From NCBI GenBank assembly GCA_947491935.1, contig CANLLF010000004.1, positions 62,001-126,000 of the forward strand: DNA of 64,000 nt, given 5' to 3'. Below are positions 17,583-27,568 of the stretch, piece by piece. The DNA comes from an uncultured Roseicyclus sp. (GTDB lineage Bacteria; Pseudomonadota; Alphaproteobacteria; Rhodobacterales; Rhodobacteraceae). The notes beneath the pieces are model-generated. The model worked only from the letters and a program-made list of their open reading frames with translations. It was not told the DNA's origin and did not search any database. Position numbers and translations under genes: made by a program. The stretch's first letter is position 1; each line of letters begins with the position of its first letter.

Positions 17583-18683
17583 ATGACCGACCGCACCTTG
17601 CTTATCCTGCCCGGCGACGGCATTGGCCCCGAAGTGATGGCCGAGGTCCGCAAGGTCATCGATTGGTTCGGCGCGGCGCGGGGGATCGGGTTTACCGTGT
17701 CCGAAGGGCTGGTGGGCGGCGCATCCTACGATGCCCATGGCACACCCCTGACGGACGAGACGATGGAACAGGCGCAAAGCGTCGATGCTGTCCTGCTGGG
17801 CGCGGTGGGCGGCCCGGCCTATGACGATCTGGATTTCTCGGTAAAGCCCGAACGCGGCCTGCTGCGCCTGCGCAAGGAGATGGACCTCTACGCCAATCTC
17901 CGCCCGGCGCAATGCTTCGACGCGCTGGCCGATTTTTCGTCTCTAAAGCGCGAGATAGTCTCTGGTTTGGACATCATGATCCTGCGCGAACTGACCTCCG
18001 GCGTCTATTTTGGTGAGCCGCGCGGCATCCACCGCGAGGGCAACGAGCGCGTCGGCGTGAATACCCAGCGCTATACCGAATCCGAGATCGCCCGCGCGGC
18101 GCGTTCTGCGTTCGAACTGGCGCGGCGCCGCAACAACAAGGTCTGCTCGATGGAGAAGGCCAATGTGATGGAATCCGGCATCCTCTGGCGCGATGTCGTC
18201 AACGAGGTGCACGCCGCGGAATACGGCGACGTACAACTGTCCCACATGTACGCCGATAACGGCGCGATGCAGCTCGTGCGCGCGCCCAAGCAGTTCGACG
18301 TGATCCTGACCGACAACCTGTTCGGCGATATTCTGTCTGACTGTGCTGCCATGTTGACCGGATCCCTCGGCATGCTGCCCTCCGCGTCACTCGGTGCGCC
18401 CATGGAAAATGGCCGCCCCAAGGCGCTTTATGAGCCCGTTCATGGCTCCGCCCCTGACATCACCGGGCAGGGCAAGGCCAACCCCATCGCCTGTATCCTC
18501 AGCTTCGCCATGGCGCTGCGCTATTCCTTCGATCTGGGGGATGAAGCCACGCGGCTGGAACGGGCCGTGGAAGCGGTGCTCGCCGATGGCGCCCGCACGG
18601 CGGATCTGATGGGCCCCGATGGCGGCACACCGATCTCAACGTCCGAAATGGGTGACGCAATCATCGCCAAGCTGGCGGGATGA
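17583..18683 (+). CDS. leuB: 3-isopropylmalate dehydrogenase
   Basis: Oxidatively decarboxylates 3-isopropylmalate to 2-oxoisocaproate in leucine synthesis, NAD-dependent. The 366-residue protein begins with [17 protein letters not shown], has [37 protein letters not shown], the metal-binding YADNGAMQL / [15 protein letters not shown] block, and [12 protein letters not shown] with the C-terminal [10 protein letters not shown] nucleotide loop. Length is canonical. The stop codon overlaps the start of a GNAT gene (ATGA), so the two are cotranscribed. Confidence 0.98.
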   Translation: MTDRTLLILPGDGIGPEVMAEVRKVIDWFGAARGIGFTVSEGLVGGASYDAHGTPLTDETMEQAQSVDAVLLGAVGGPAYDDLDFSVKPERGLLRLRKEMDLYANLRPAQCFDALADFSSLKREIVSGLDIMILRELTSGVYFGEPRGIHREGNERVGVNTQRYTESEIARAARSAFELARRRNNKVCSMEKANVMESGILWRDVVNEVHAAEYGDVQLSHMYADNGAMQLVRAPKQFDVILTDNLFGDILSDCAAMLTGSLGMLPSASLGAPMENGRPKALYEPVHGSAPDITGQGKANPIACILSFAMALRYSFDLGDEATRLERAVEAVLADGARTADLMGPDGGTPISTSEMGDAIIAKLAG

Positions 18684-19144
18684 CAGACGTCACGGTTCGG
18701 CCATTTGTGGAGGCGGACGGCGCAGCGTTCCTGACCCTCTACCGCGATTGTCTGACCCATTACGGCACCGGGCCGTCCAAACCGGATATCGAGGCCGAGA
18801 TACTGGCCGACCTCGCCGCACCACGGGGCCTGTCGGGCAGCCTTGCCTGGCAGGGGGATCGCCCGCTTGGCTTCACCACCTGGGCCCGCGTCTACCCCGC
18901 AATGGACGGCATCGCGATCTACCTCAAGGAACTCTACGTGATCGCCGAGGCCCGTGGCCTGGGCGCGGGCAAGGCCCTGATGCGGGACCTGGCGCAAACG
19001 GCCATCGATATCGGCGCCGTCCGTCTGGAATGGGGCAGCTTTCAGCCCGACGCCCTCAAATTCTACGACGCGATCGGGGCCGACCGGGTCGAAAAGGTGC
19101 ACTACAGCGTTCCGGCCCATGCCTTGCGAAGCTTCGCGCATTAA
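18680..19144 (+). CDS. GNAT-family N-acetyltransferase
   Basis: A 154-residue acetyltransferase. The acetyl-CoA binding signature is visible as [24 protein letters not shown] (R/Q-x-x-G-x-G/A type) at about residues 88-111, then [15 protein letters not shown] at the C-terminus. The ATG overlaps the leuB stop (ATGA), indicating coupled translation. The acceptor substrate cannot be determined. Confidence 0.88.
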   Translation: MTDVTVRPFVEADGAAFLTLYRDCLTHYGTGPSKPDIEAEILADLAAPRGLSGSLAWQGDRPLGFTTWARVYPAMDGIAIYLKELYVIAEARGLGAGKALMRDLAQTAIDIGAVRLEWGSFQPDALKFYDAIGADRVEKVHYSVPAHALRSFAH

Positions 19145-19179
19145 CTACTCTTCCGGGCATTCGACCCAAGGAGATTGCC

Positions 19180-19539
19180 ATGTTGTCCCGCCTGTCCCTT
19201 TGTGCCGCGCTCATCTGCGGCCCCGCTTTTGCCAATGGGTTCGCGCCCGGCGATAGCGTCGACAGTCCGCTCGCCCTCGTCGCGCCCGTTCTTGAGAATT
19301 ACGAATATTTCGGCGAAGGGAATCCCAACACGGTCATCACCGTCGCGCCGAACGAAGACAATGTGCTGGAGGTTCGGATCGAGGATACCGGGTTCCTCGA
19401 CGATTCCGCCGAAGGCCAGCGGACGATCTATGCGATCGAATATGCACCCGAGGGCGGTTGGTTGATCCTTGACGTCAGCGTCGAACAGCGCTGTTACCGG
19501 GGTGACGACCGGGATTGGCAGACGGAACCCTGTCTCTAG
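19180..19539 (+). CDS. Small exported protein of unknown function
   Basis: A 119-residue protein starting MLSRLSLCAALICGPAFANG, a clean signal peptide. The mature domain is acidic and beta-rich (NTVITVAPNEDNVLEVRIEDTG). Two late cysteines (RCYRG and the penultimate residue region EPCL) could form a disulfide. AAGGAG lies 7 nt before the ATG. I do not recognise the family. It sits between a GNAT gene and an EamA transporter gene on the same strand. Confidence 0.72.
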   Translation: MLSRLSLCAALICGPAFANGFAPGDSVDSPLALVAPVLENYEYFGEGNPNTVITVAPNEDNVLEVRIEDTGFLDDSAEGQRTIYAIEYAPEGGWLILDVSVEQRCYRGDDRDWQTEPCL

Positions 19540-19556
19540 GCGGAAAAGGCAGATCC

Positions 19557-20537
19557 ATGGACCGAACACCCCATCTGCGCGGTGCCCTTCTGGCGCTTCT
19601 GGCCTTTGCCGTCTTTGCCGCCCACGACGTGATCGTCAAATATCTGGGCGGCAGTTACGCGCCGTTTCAGATCGTGTTCTTTTCGGTTCTGTTCGGGTTT
19701 CCCATTGTCACCTTCCTGCTGTTGCGCGATGCGACCGAGGCAAACCTGCGTCCGAAATACCCATGGTGGATCGCGGCGCGGACCTTCGCCGCCGTGATCA
19801 CAGGCTTCTGCGCGTTCTACGCCTTCACGGTGCTTCCGCTGGCGCAGACCTACGCGATTCTCTTCGCCGCGCCGCTGCTGATCACGGTTCTGGCGATCCC
19901 GATGTTGGGAGAAAAGGTCGGGTGGCGGCGCGGCCTTGCGGTGCTGGTCGGGCTTGGCGGCGTGATCGTCGTTCTGCAACCGGGCCAGACGGAGCTGACC
20001 CTTGGCCATGCCGCCGCCCTTGCCGCCGCGTGTTTTGGCGCCTTCGCCTCCGTCGTGGTGCGCAAGATCGGGCGGGAGGAGCGGTCTGTCGTGCTCATCC
20101 TCTATCCGATGATGGCCAATTGCCTTGTGATGGGCGCGGCTCTGCCCTTCGTCTATCAACCGATGCCTGGGCAGGATCTGGGTGCGCTGGCCATCATCGC
20201 GGCGATGGCGCTGGCCGGAACGTCGTGCCTCATCTTCGCCTACCGCACCGCGCCGGCCATCATCGTTGCGCCGATGCAGTATTCGCAGATCCTGTGGGCC
20301 ACGCTGTATGGTGTGTTGCTGTTTGACGAGGGGCTGACCCTGCCCACCACCATCGGCTCGGGCATCATCATCGCGTCGGGCATCTACATCGTTTTGCGCG
20401 AAGATCGCGGCGGCGGCTCGGCCACCACGCCGGTTCTGCGCACCCGGTCCCGCGTCGGCACGCCCAGCGGATTGCGGATCGCGCCGTTCCTCACCGCTGA
20501 GAGCCGAGGGCCGCGCGAACCGGGGGCCAGGCGCTGA
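19557..20537 (+). CDS. DMT-superfamily (EamA) transporter
   Basis: A 326-residue protein with ten predicted transmembrane helices in two EamA repeats. Repeat one starts LRGALLALLAFAVFAAHDVIVKYLGG and repeat two starts LGHAAALAAACFGAFASVVVRKIG. The first repeat ends with the typical PLLITVLAIPMLGEKVGWRR. EamA proteins export or import small metabolites; the substrate is unknown. The C-terminal 40 residues are polar. A second EamA gene lies at 31497. Confidence 0.88.
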   Translation: MDRTPHLRGALLALLAFAVFAAHDVIVKYLGGSYAPFQIVFFSVLFGFPIVTFLLLRDATEANLRPKYPWWIAARTFAAVITGFCAFYAFTVLPLAQTYAILFAAPLLITVLAIPMLGEKVGWRRGLAVLVGLGGVIVVLQPGQTELTLGHAAALAAACFGAFASVVVRKIGREERSVVLILYPMMANCLVMGAALPFVYQPMPGQDLGALAIIAAMALAGTSCLIFAYRTAPAIIVAPMQYSQILWATLYGVLLFDEGLTLPTTIGSGIIIASGIYIVLREDRGGGSATTPVLRTRSRVGTPSGLRIAPFLTAESRGPREPGARR

Positions 20538-20584
20538 TCCCCCTTGCCAAGGGCCGTTCCCCCGGCTATCCCGCGCGACACGGT

Positions 20585-20661
20585 CGGGCTGTAGCGCAGC
20601 CTGGTAGCGCACCTGCTTCGGGAGCAGGGGGTCGGAGGTTCGAATCCTCTCAGCCCGACCA
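20585..20661 (+). tRNA. tRNA-Pro (CGG)
   Basis: A 77-nt cloverleaf. Acceptor CGGGCTG at 20585-20591 pairs with CAGCCCG at 20651-20657, the discriminator A is followed by an encoded CCA at 20659-20661, the anticodon loop is TTCGGGA with anticodon CGG, and the T-arm carries GGTTCGAATCC. This reads proline CCG codons. The minus strand gives a familiar spurious open frame (GFEPPTPCSRSR...), which is not a gene. No integrated element adjoins the 3' end. Confidence 0.97.
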
Positions 20662-20792
20662 GTTTTCCAAATCCGATGGACGATCTTGCCTTAGCCCGCC
20701 GGGCCGCCGATGGTGATGTCCGGTTCATGGGCCCTGTCAGCCCTGTTCCGCGGCCGGAAATGGACCTTCAAAGGATAGAAAAGGCTGATCTT

Positions 20793-21593
20793 ATGAACCC
20801 TCTTGTATCAGAGAATCAGATCGAAACCTTCCAGAAGAACGGCGTCACCGTGATCCGCGGGCTGTTCTCCGACCATGTCGACACGATCCGCGCGGGCATC
20901 GATCGCAACATGGCCGAGCCCGGCTCTCACGCCGCCGAGAACCTGAAACCGGGGGAAGCGGGGCGTTTTTTCGACGATTACGTCAACTGGACGCGGATCC
21001 CGGAATTCGAGGATGTGATCCGCAATTCGCCCGCCGCCGAGGTTGCGGCCGACCTGATGCGATCCAGCACTGCGCAGATCTTTCATGACCACGTCCTGGT
21101 GAAGGAACCCGGCACTTCCAAGCCCACCCCATGGCATCAGGATGGCCCCTATTATTTCGTGTCCGGACAGCAGAATGTGAGCTTCTGGGCGCCTGTCGAT
21201 CCGGTCAAGGAAGCGTCTCTACGCTGCGTGATAGGCTCTCATCGATGGGAAAAGCCGGTCCTCCCGACGCGGTGGTTGAACGACGACACTTTCTACGCCG
21301 ATGACGAGGCTTACATGCCAGTGCCCGACCCGGACGCCGAGGGTATGGAGATCGCCGAATGGGCGCTGGAGCCGGGGGATGCCGTGGTGTTCAATTACTG
21401 GATCCTGCACGGCGCCCGGGGGAACGAGGCCGCCGCGCGCCGCCGGGCTTTTTCGCTGCGTTTCGTGGGCGATGATGCCCGATATACGGAGCGCCCGGGC
21501 CCCACATCGCCGCCCTTTCCCGGCCACGGCATGGCGCAGGGCGACCGCCTCCGCGACGATTGGTTCCCTGTCATCTTCCGTCGAGGCCAATGA
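20793..21593 (+). CDS. Phytanoyl-CoA dioxygenase-family Fe(II)/2-oxoglutarate enzyme
   Basis: A 266-residue jelly-roll oxygenase. The iron-binding facial triad is His115-x-Asp117 (PTPWHQDGPYY) and His206 (WILHGARGN). The 2-oxoglutarate-binding Arg is in AARRRAFSLRF. Chosen start MNPLVSENQIETF has AAAGG 8 nt upstream; earlier in-frame Mets add sequence without homology character and start inside the tRNA 3' region. PhyH enzymes hydroxylate acyl-CoA, alkylamine or nucleoside substrates; the substrate here is unknown. It starts about 130 bp after tRNA-Pro and precedes an iron permease gene. Confidence 0.88.
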   Translation: MNPLVSENQIETFQKNGVTVIRGLFSDHVDTIRAGIDRNMAEPGSHAAENLKPGEAGRFFDDYVNWTRIPEFEDVIRNSPAAEVAADLMRSSTAQIFHDHVLVKEPGTSKPTPWHQDGPYYFVSGQQNVSFWAPVDPVKEASLRCVIGSHRWEKPVLPTRWLNDDTFYADDEAYMPVPDPDAEGMEIAEWALEPGDAVVFNYWILHGARGNEAAARRRAFSLRFVGDDARYTERPGPTSPPFPGHGMAQGDRLRDDWFPVIFRRGQ

Positions 21594-21638
21594 ACCGCGC
21601 TTGCATTCCTGCGCAATCCTGACAAAAACACCAAGGAT

Positions 21639-23315
21639 ATGGCGCAGACGTTTCGCATCCCTTCCCCGTTCAAACTCGGCAGCTTGGCCTGGATCGCGGC
21701 GGCCATGTGCCTGGTTCCGATGCTGGCCGTGGCCATTGCCGCCGCAACCGGGGGCTGGGAGACGTTTGATCGCCTGCTGAACTCGGTTCTGCCGCGATAT
21801 GCCGGCACCACCGCCATCCTGATCGTACTGGTCGGCCTTGGCACCGGCGTGATTGGGACCGGGGCGGCATGGTTGGTGACGGCTACCCGGTTTCCCGGGC
21901 GACGGATACTTGAGGTGGCACTGGCCCTTCCCCTGGCCTTTCCGGCCTACGTTCTGGCCTACGCCTATACCGACTTTCTCGATCACCCCGGCTGGGTTCA
22001 GACGACATTACGAGATCTGACGGGCTGGGGCCCGCGCGACTATTGGTTCCCCGAAATCCGGTCCATTGGCGGGGCGGCGGCGATGCTGACGCTGGTGCTG
22101 TATCCTTACGTTTATCTGCTGACCCGCGCCGCGTTTTTGCAACAAAGCGCGACGGCCTACATCGCCGCGCGCACCTTGGGCCATGGCCCGTGGAGTGCCT
22201 TCGCCCGGGTCAGCCTGCCGATCGCGCGGCCTGCCATCGCGGGCGGTGTATTGCTTGCGCTGATGGAGACGCTCGCCGATTTCGGCACCGTCTCATATTT
22301 CGGTGTGCAGACCTTTGCCACCGGCATTTATCAGGCCTGGTATTCGTTCTTTGATCGGGGTGGAGCGGCGCAACTGGCCTTGTGCCTGCTGATCGTGGCG
22401 CTGGTCATCGCGGCGCTGGAACGTCGGCAGAGGCGCGAACAACGCCACCACGGCGCGGGGCGGCGGTTCGAGGTGATGCAAAGTGTGAACCTGACCGGCT
22501 GGCGCGCCGCCGGGGCGGTGGCGTTTTGCGGATTGCCCGTCCTGCTCGGTTTCCTGCTTCCCGTAGGCCTGCTCCTCAGCCTTGGCTGGGACTCGTTCGA
22601 TAACCTTCTGACCGACCGGTATCTGCGGTTCCTGCGAAACTCGCTGATCCTGGCCTCCATTGCCGCTGGCGTGACGGTCGCCGCCGCCGTTGTGCTTGGC
22701 TTCAACGCCCGGCTCCATCCCACGCGCGCCGCGAAATCCGCCGTGCGGGTGGCGGGCCTTGGTTATGCCGTGCCGGGCGGCGTGATCGCTGTGGGGCTAA
22801 TCGTCCCCTTCGCTGCCCTCGACAACGCCATCGACGCGGTGATGGAGGCGCGGTTCGGCATCAATACGGGCCTGCTGGTCACGGGCTCCATCTGGCTGCT
22901 TGTGGCCGCTTATGGCGTCCGGTTCATGGCCGCCGCGCTCAGTGCCTATGATGCGGGTTTGAGTACCATAAACCCCAATGTCGACGCCGTGGCGCGCACC
23001 CTTGGGCGTACCCCAAGATCGATGCTGCGCGGGGTGCATCTACCGATCCTGCGGCCCTCGATCCTGACGGGCCTGCTGATTGTGTTCGTGGATGTGATGA
23101 AGGAGCTTCCGGCCACGCTCATCATGCGCCCGTTCAACTTCGACACCTTGGCCGTGCAGGCGCACCGGCTGGCGGCGGATGAACGGCTGGGGGAGGCGGC
23201 CGTGCCCTCACTCGTTATCGCCGCCGTTGGCCTGCTGCCGGTGATTATCCTGTGCTACGGCCTGGGCCGGGAACGCACCGCGCGGCGGTTCGTGCCGGAG
23301 CCCGAGACCGCCTGA
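21639..23315 (+). CDS. Iron(III) ABC transporter permease, fused two-domain FbpB type
   Basis: A 558-residue inner-membrane protein with about twelve helices in two copies of the binding-protein-dependent permease fold. Each half carries an EAA-like loop: AARTLGHGPWSAFARVSLPIARPA in the first and VARTLGRTPRSMLRGVHLPILRPS in the second. This duplicated layout is typical of FbpB/FutB iron permeases. The likely solute-binding partner is at 8664-9683; no ATPase gene is visible. AAGG lies only 2 nt before the ATG, a weakly spaced ribosome site. It converges on leuC. Confidence 0.88.
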   Translation: MAQTFRIPSPFKLGSLAWIAAAMCLVPMLAVAIAAATGGWETFDRLLNSVLPRYAGTTAILIVLVGLGTGVIGTGAAWLVTATRFPGRRILEVALALPLAFPAYVLAYAYTDFLDHPGWVQTTLRDLTGWGPRDYWFPEIRSIGGAAAMLTLVLYPYVYLLTRAAFLQQSATAYIAARTLGHGPWSAFARVSLPIARPAIAGGVLLALMETLADFGTVSYFGVQTFATGIYQAWYSFFDRGGAAQLALCLLIVALVIAALERRQRREQRHHGAGRRFEVMQSVNLTGWRAAGAVAFCGLPVLLGFLLPVGLLLSLGWDSFDNLLTDRYLRFLRNSLILASIAAGVTVAAAVVLGFNARLHPTRAAKSAVRVAGLGYAVPGGVIAVGLIVPFAALDNAIDAVMEARFGINTGLLVTGSIWLLVAAYGVRFMAAALSAYDAGLSTINPNVDAVARTLGRTPRSMLRGVHLPILRPSILTGLLIVFVDVMKELPATLIMRPFNFDTLAVQAHRLAADERLGEAAVPSLVIAAVGLLPVIILCYGLGRERTARRFVPEPETA

Positions 23316-23331
23316 TGGCGCGGTGGATACC

Positions 23332-24735
23332 TTACATCATTTCCCGCACATCCGTCAGCTTACCGGTCACGGCCGCAGCCGCGGCCATGGCGGGCGACAT
23401 CAGGTGCGTGCGGCCGCCGCGGCCCTGGCGGCCTTCGAAGTTGCGGTTGGAAGTGGCTGCGCAGCGTTCGCCGGGCGACAGCTGATCGGGATTCATAGCA
23501 AGGCACATGGAGCAGCCCGCAAGACGCCATTCGAACCCGGCCTCCTTGAAGATGTCGGCCAGGCCTTCCTCTTCCGCCTGCGCGCGGACAAGGCCGGAGC
23601 CGGGGACGACCATGGCGCGTTTCACCGCCACTTTCTTGCCTTTCAGGATCTCAGCCGCAGCGCGGAGGTCTTCGATCCGACCATTGGTGCAGGAGCCGAT
23701 GAAGACCGTATCGATTTCCACATCCTGCAGGGCGGTGCCGGGGGTCAGGCCCATATAGTCGAGCGAGCGCTGTGCAGCGCCGACCTTGCCGCCGGTGAAA
23801 TCATCTGCAGCGGGAACGGCGGCGGTGATCGGCAGTACATCCTCGGGTGACGTGCCCCAGGTAACGACCGGCGCAATGTCTTCACCGCGGATCGTCACAA
23901 CCTCATCCCAGTGCGCGTCATCACCGGAATAGAGCGTTTTCCACCACGCGAGCGCGGCCTCCCATTCCGCACCTTTGGGCGCGTGGGGGCGGCCCATGCA
24001 GTATTCGAACGTCTTCTCGTCGGGCGCGATGATACCAGCCCGCGCGCCGCCTTCGATGGCCATGTTGCAGACCGTCATGCGGCCTTCCATGGAGAGATCG
24101 CGGATCGCCTCGCCCATATACTCGATGACATAGCCGGTGCCACCGGCGGTGCCGGTCTTGCCGATGACGCTGAGCGTGATGTCCTTGGCGGTGACGCCGG
24201 GCGCAAGTTTGCCAGTGATCTCCACCTTCATGTTCTTGGATTTCTTCTGGATCAGGGTCTGGGTGGCCAGCACATGTTCCACCTCCGATGTGCCGATGCC
24301 GTGGGCCAGCGCGCCGAATGCGCCGTGGGTGGCGGTGTGGCTGTCGCCGCAGACCACGGTCATGCCGGGCAAGGTCCAACCCTGTTCCGGGCCGACAATG
24401 TGCACGATGCCCTGGCGGACGTCGGTGACGGGGTAGTAGTGAATGCCGAAATCCTTGGCGTTCTTGTCGAGGGCTGCGACCTGGATGGCGCTGTCCTCGG
24501 TCATGTTTTCGGGGTTCTCGCGGCCTTCGGTGGTGGGCACGTTATGGTCCGGCACGGCGATGGTCTTGTCGGGCGCGCGCACATTGCGACCGGCCATACG
24601 AAGGCCCTCAAAGGCCTGGGGTGAGGTCACTTCGTGGACGAGGTGGCGGTCGATATAGAGAAGGCTGGTGCCATCCTCGGCCTCATGGGCCAAATGGGCA
24701 TCCCAGATTTTGTCGTAGAGCGTCTTGCCGGTCAT
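23332..24735 (-). CDS. leuC: 3-isopropylmalate dehydratase, large subunit
   Basis: Forms the aconitase-like LeuCD isomerase. The 467-residue protein contains the cluster ligands Cys349 ([12 protein letters not shown]), Cys408 and Cys411 ([10 protein letters not shown]), which bind the catalytic [4Fe-4S] cluster, plus the [12 protein letters not shown] aconitase motif. Length is normal. It stands alone, converging with the iron permease gene, while leuD and leuB lie 5-12 kb to the left on the other strand. Confidence 0.98.
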   Translation of the reverse strand: MTGKTLYDKIWDAHLAHEAEDGTSLLYIDRHLVHEVTSPQAFEGLRMAGRNVRAPDKTIAVPDHNVPTTEGRENPENMTEDSAIQVAALDKNAKDFGIHYYPVTDVRQGIVHIVGPEQGWTLPGMTVVCGDSHTATHGAFGALAHGIGTSEVEHVLATQTLIQKKSKNMKVEITGKLAPGVTAKDITLSVIGKTGTAGGTGYVIEYMGEAIRDLSMEGRMTVCNMAIEGGARAGIIAPDEKTFEYCMGRPHAPKGAEWEAALAWWKTLYSGDDAHWDEVVTIRGEDIAPVVTWGTSPEDVLPITAAVPAADDFTGGKVGAAQRSLDYMGLTPGTALQDVEIDTVFIGSCTNGRIEDLRAAAEILKGKKVAVKRAMVVPGSGLVRAQAEEEGLADIFKEAGFEWRLAGCSMCLAMNPDQLSPGERCAATSNRNFEGRQGRGGRTHLMSPAMAAAAAVTGKLTDVREMM

Positions 24736-24822
24736 GGTGTGTTCCTGTCGGGCAAATGTGTCTGGCTGGTCGAGATCGGGCGGGGCGGCCTATAGCCCAC
24801 CAAGGCGGGAGGCCCGCGCGCC

Positions 24823-24935
24823 GTGGAAGCGCCATGGCAAACGGGCGCGGTCGCCGATATCGAAGAAGCTGGTCATCGCGCAGGAATTACACGGGCGTAA
24901 GCCCGTTGCCAAGGTGGGAGCGCCACGGGCAAACG
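24823..24935 (+). repeat. Imperfect direct repeats upstream of a secreted-protein gene
   Basis: Two near-copies of a 21-22 nt unit lie 70 bp apart: GTGGAAGCGCCATGGCAAACG at 24823-24843 and GTGGGAGCGCCACGGGCAAACG at 24914-24935, each preceded by a related AAGG segment. They lie in the otherwise gene-free 259-bp region between leuC and the gene at 24995. Function unknown; they may be a chance tandem relic or regulator sites. Confidence 0.55.
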
Positions 24936-24994
24936 CCATTTTAACGCCATATCGGCCAGGTAAGGAATCGGTGCAGACAAAGCGGGAGCATCAG

Positions 24995-26134
24995 ATGATC
25001 ATCCAAAAGGCCTTTGCCGCCATCATGACCCTTGTTGTTCTGGCCGGTGCAGCTTCGGCCGAGGCGGAGTTACATATCGTCGGGGTGTACGAGGGATCGG
25101 AGCGCACCGGGGACGAAATCCACGGCCCGCGCGTTTTGGTCAACGTGGATCGGCCCGGCGCGCAGGTGACGCTCCTTTTGATCAGCTATGACGCCACGAG
25201 GTGGATCGTGGAGGCCAGCGCGGAGACGGCGATCAACCGGATTGTCCTGTCCGGCCATCACAGCGTAGAATCCGAGGTCGTCTTCAACGGCGCCGACATG
25301 CAACACGAGCTTCTGCAGCAGGGCCCCACCTCCGTGTATCAAGCCGAAGGGTCACCGTTTCAGGGGCTCCTGAACTGGATCCCGACAGTGTTTAACGTTG
25401 ACGCTCCGGATAGTTTCCAAGGGGCGTATCGGCCTGACGAGGCCTTCGACATAACACCAGACACCGAGCCGTTGCCGCAATTCGCTCCTGATTTTCTGGA
25501 TCAATTCGTAGATCGCGGCGTGCTCACGGAACGTCTGGCGAGCATATTGGACATCCCACACGAGGGCCCGCCCTACCGTTTCACCCAAAACGGGTTTGAG
25601 ATCACAGCCGCCAGCGGTGAGGTGAAGGTTTTCGATCCCGGACTCGACGTTCCCCGAATCAGCCATGCCACCGGGGCGGCCCATGATCCGGAGGCGGACA
25701 TCTACTATGGTGTTTCCCTGGGCGGCGAAGGGTTCCTCTACCGGTTCGATCTGGCGACGCTGGAATGGTCCGTCCTTCAAAGCATGGATAATTTTGACGC
25801 GAACGGCCTGATCCATGACCCTGTTGGCAACCGCCTCGTTGCAACAGGTGCGCATTTCCTGGGTAGTCCCACGATCGAGATTATCGCGCTTGGGGACGGA
25901 CCGGATCAATCCATACAAATCTCGCCCGATGACATGCCCGGTGCCCGCGATCTGTTCGATGCCGGCAACGGGCCCGGACCCAGCGTCGCCCCGCTTGGCG
26001 TGGATGGCGATCAGCTTCTCGTTGCGCTCGGACCGTACAATCGACGGTGGGGAGGACCTCATTCCGGTCCCGCGCGGTATTACGTGATCGACCTGGCGCG
26101 CGGTGATGCAACTCTTGTGCGCTGGGTAGACTGA
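24995..26134 (+). CDS. Exported protein of unknown function
   Basis: A 379-residue protein with signal peptide MIIQKAFAAIMTLVVLAGAASA and mature start EAELHIVGVYEG. The N-terminal third carries the RPGAQVTLLLISYDATRW strand and the C-terminal part has short repeated beta segments (YYGVSLGGEGFLYRFDLATLEW, LVATGAHFLGSPTIEIIAL) that look like part of a beta propeller. I do not recognise a named domain. The AGCGGGAG stretch 8 nt before ATG is a plausible ribosome site. It is a solitary gene preceding an MscS-type channel. Confidence 0.75.
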   Translation: MIIQKAFAAIMTLVVLAGAASAEAELHIVGVYEGSERTGDEIHGPRVLVNVDRPGAQVTLLLISYDATRWIVEASAETAINRIVLSGHHSVESEVVFNGADMQHELLQQGPTSVYQAEGSPFQGLLNWIPTVFNVDAPDSFQGAYRPDEAFDITPDTEPLPQFAPDFLDQFVDRGVLTERLASILDIPHEGPPYRFTQNGFEITAASGEVKVFDPGLDVPRISHATGAAHDPEADIYYGVSLGGEGFLYRFDLATLEWSVLQSMDNFDANGLIHDPVGNRLVATGAHFLGSPTIEIIALGDGPDQSIQISPDDMPGARDLFDAGNGPGPSVAPLGVDGDQLLVALGPYNRRWGGPHSGPARYYVIDLARGDATLVRWVD

Positions 26135-26209
26135 TACGTTAGGGCCACGCGCCCCTTGTCCGCCTTGCCGGAACCGATATGCTGATGGCATCGGCGGAGC
26201 AGTACCCGG

Positions 26210-27568
26210 ATGGAGCCTGAAGAGACAGTAATGGAACCGCCCCCGCCGACGGATGGCGAGGCGCTGGATGCCGCTTTGGGTGAAATCACGGGCCTGATCG
26301 GACAGGCCGAAACGTTTCTGACCTCTCTGCTGCGGCCATGGAACGCGTATCAGGTCGGCATCGCGCTGACCGTGATGCTGGCGGCCTATATCCTGCAACG
26401 CGTGTTCGGCCCGCGGGTGCGGGCCTGGATGGCCTCCCGCGAAGGGTGGCCGACCTGGCGGATGCGGATCCTTGTGGTCGTCCACAAGCGCCTGAGGATG
26501 ATCATTTTCGTCCTGCTGATCTGGACGGTCGTCTTGCTCATGCGCGAGGTGACATGGCCGTCGCGCACCTATCTGCTGACCATTGTCGCGGAGCTTGCCA
26601 CGGCTTGGCTTGTGGTGGCCTTCGCGACACGGCTGATCCGGTCGGCCCTGTTGCGTGGTGTCGTCCGCTACGGCGCGTGGATTTTCGTGACGCTTGCAAT
26701 CCTGAACCTTCAGGATGAGGCAGCGGCGCTTCTGGATTCTGTCGGATTCAACCTGGGCGATACGCGGCTGTCCCTGCTGACGCTGGTGCAGGCGATCCTT
26801 GTGGTCGCCACCCTGATCATCGTCGCGCGGTTCCTGACCGGCACCGCCACCAACCGCATCCAGAAGAACGAGGAAATGTCGCCGTCCATGCGGGTGCTGG
26901 CGGTGAAGTTCCTGCAGGTCGCGTTCTACGGCGTGGCGATCTACATGGGTCTGCGGCTGACGGGTGTGGACCTGACGGGGCTTGCCGTTCTATCGGGCGC
27001 CATAGGTGTGGGCCTTGGTTTCGGCCTGCAAAAGGTTGTCTCGAACCTCGTCTCCGGCGTCATCATCCTGCTCGATAAGTCGATCAAACCCGGTGATGTG
27101 ATTTCGCTGGGGGAGACGTTTGGCTGGATCAACTCGCTTGGCGCGCGGTATGTGAGCGTAGTCACGCGGGACGGGAAGGAATACCTGATCCCCAACGAGG
27201 ACCTGATCACCAGCCAGGTGGTGAACTGGTCCCATTCCAACGAGTTTGTCCGGCTGGATATCTATTTCGGCACCGCCTATGGCGATGATCCCCATGTCGT
27301 CCGCAAATTGGCGATTGAAGCCGCGCAGGGCGTGGACCGGGTTCTGAGCCACAGGCCGCCGGTCTGCCACGTTGTGGGGTTCGGAGATTCGAGCGTGGAT
27401 TACATCCTGCGTTTCTGGATCAAGGACCCGACAGGCGGGCTCACCAACATTCGCGGCAATGTCTATCTTGCTCTGTGGGATACGTTCAACGAGCACAATA
27501 TCTCCATCCCATTCCCCCAGCGGGAGGTGCGGATGCTGAACGAGACGCCCCCTGTGGAGCCGGATTAG
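26210..27568 (+). CDS. Mechanosensitive ion channel, MscS family
   Basis: A 452-residue channel of the larger MscS class. There are about six predicted helices. The pore-lining TM3-type helix is GLAVLSGAIGVGLGFGLQKVVSNLVSG (about residues 260-286), followed by the beta-domain LLDKSIKPGDVISLGETFGWINSLGARYVSVVTRDGKEYLIPNEDLI, which is diagnostic for MscS. It relieves osmotic down-shock. An alternative start seven codons in is possible. Its stop overlaps that of the convergent TPP-enzyme gene. Confidence 0.95.
   Translation: MEPEETVMEPPPPTDGEALDAALGEITGLIGQAETFLTSLLRPWNAYQVGIALTVMLAAYILQRVFGPRVRAWMASREGWPTWRMRILVVVHKRLRMIIFVLLIWTVVLLMREVTWPSRTYLLTIVAELATAWLVVAFATRLIRSALLRGVVRYGAWIFVTLAILNLQDEAAALLDSVGFNLGDTRLSLLTLVQAILVVATLIIVARFLTGTATNRIQKNEEMSPSMRVLAVKFLQVAFYGVAIYMGLRLTGVDLTGLAVLSGAIGVGLGFGLQKVVSNLVSGVIILLDKSIKPGDVISLGETFGWINSLGARYVSVVTRDGKEYLIPNEDLITSQVVNWSHSNEFVRLDIYFGTAYGDDPHVVRKLAIEAAQGVDRVLSHRPPVCHVVGFGDSSVDYILRFWIKDPTGGLTNIRGNVYLALWDTFNEHNISIPFPQREVRMLNETPPVEPD

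Noticed and set aside
20384-20728. Minus-strand frame over tRNA-Pro with GFEPPTPCSRSR
   Set aside because: It is the well-known false protein read from the complement of a tRNA gene.
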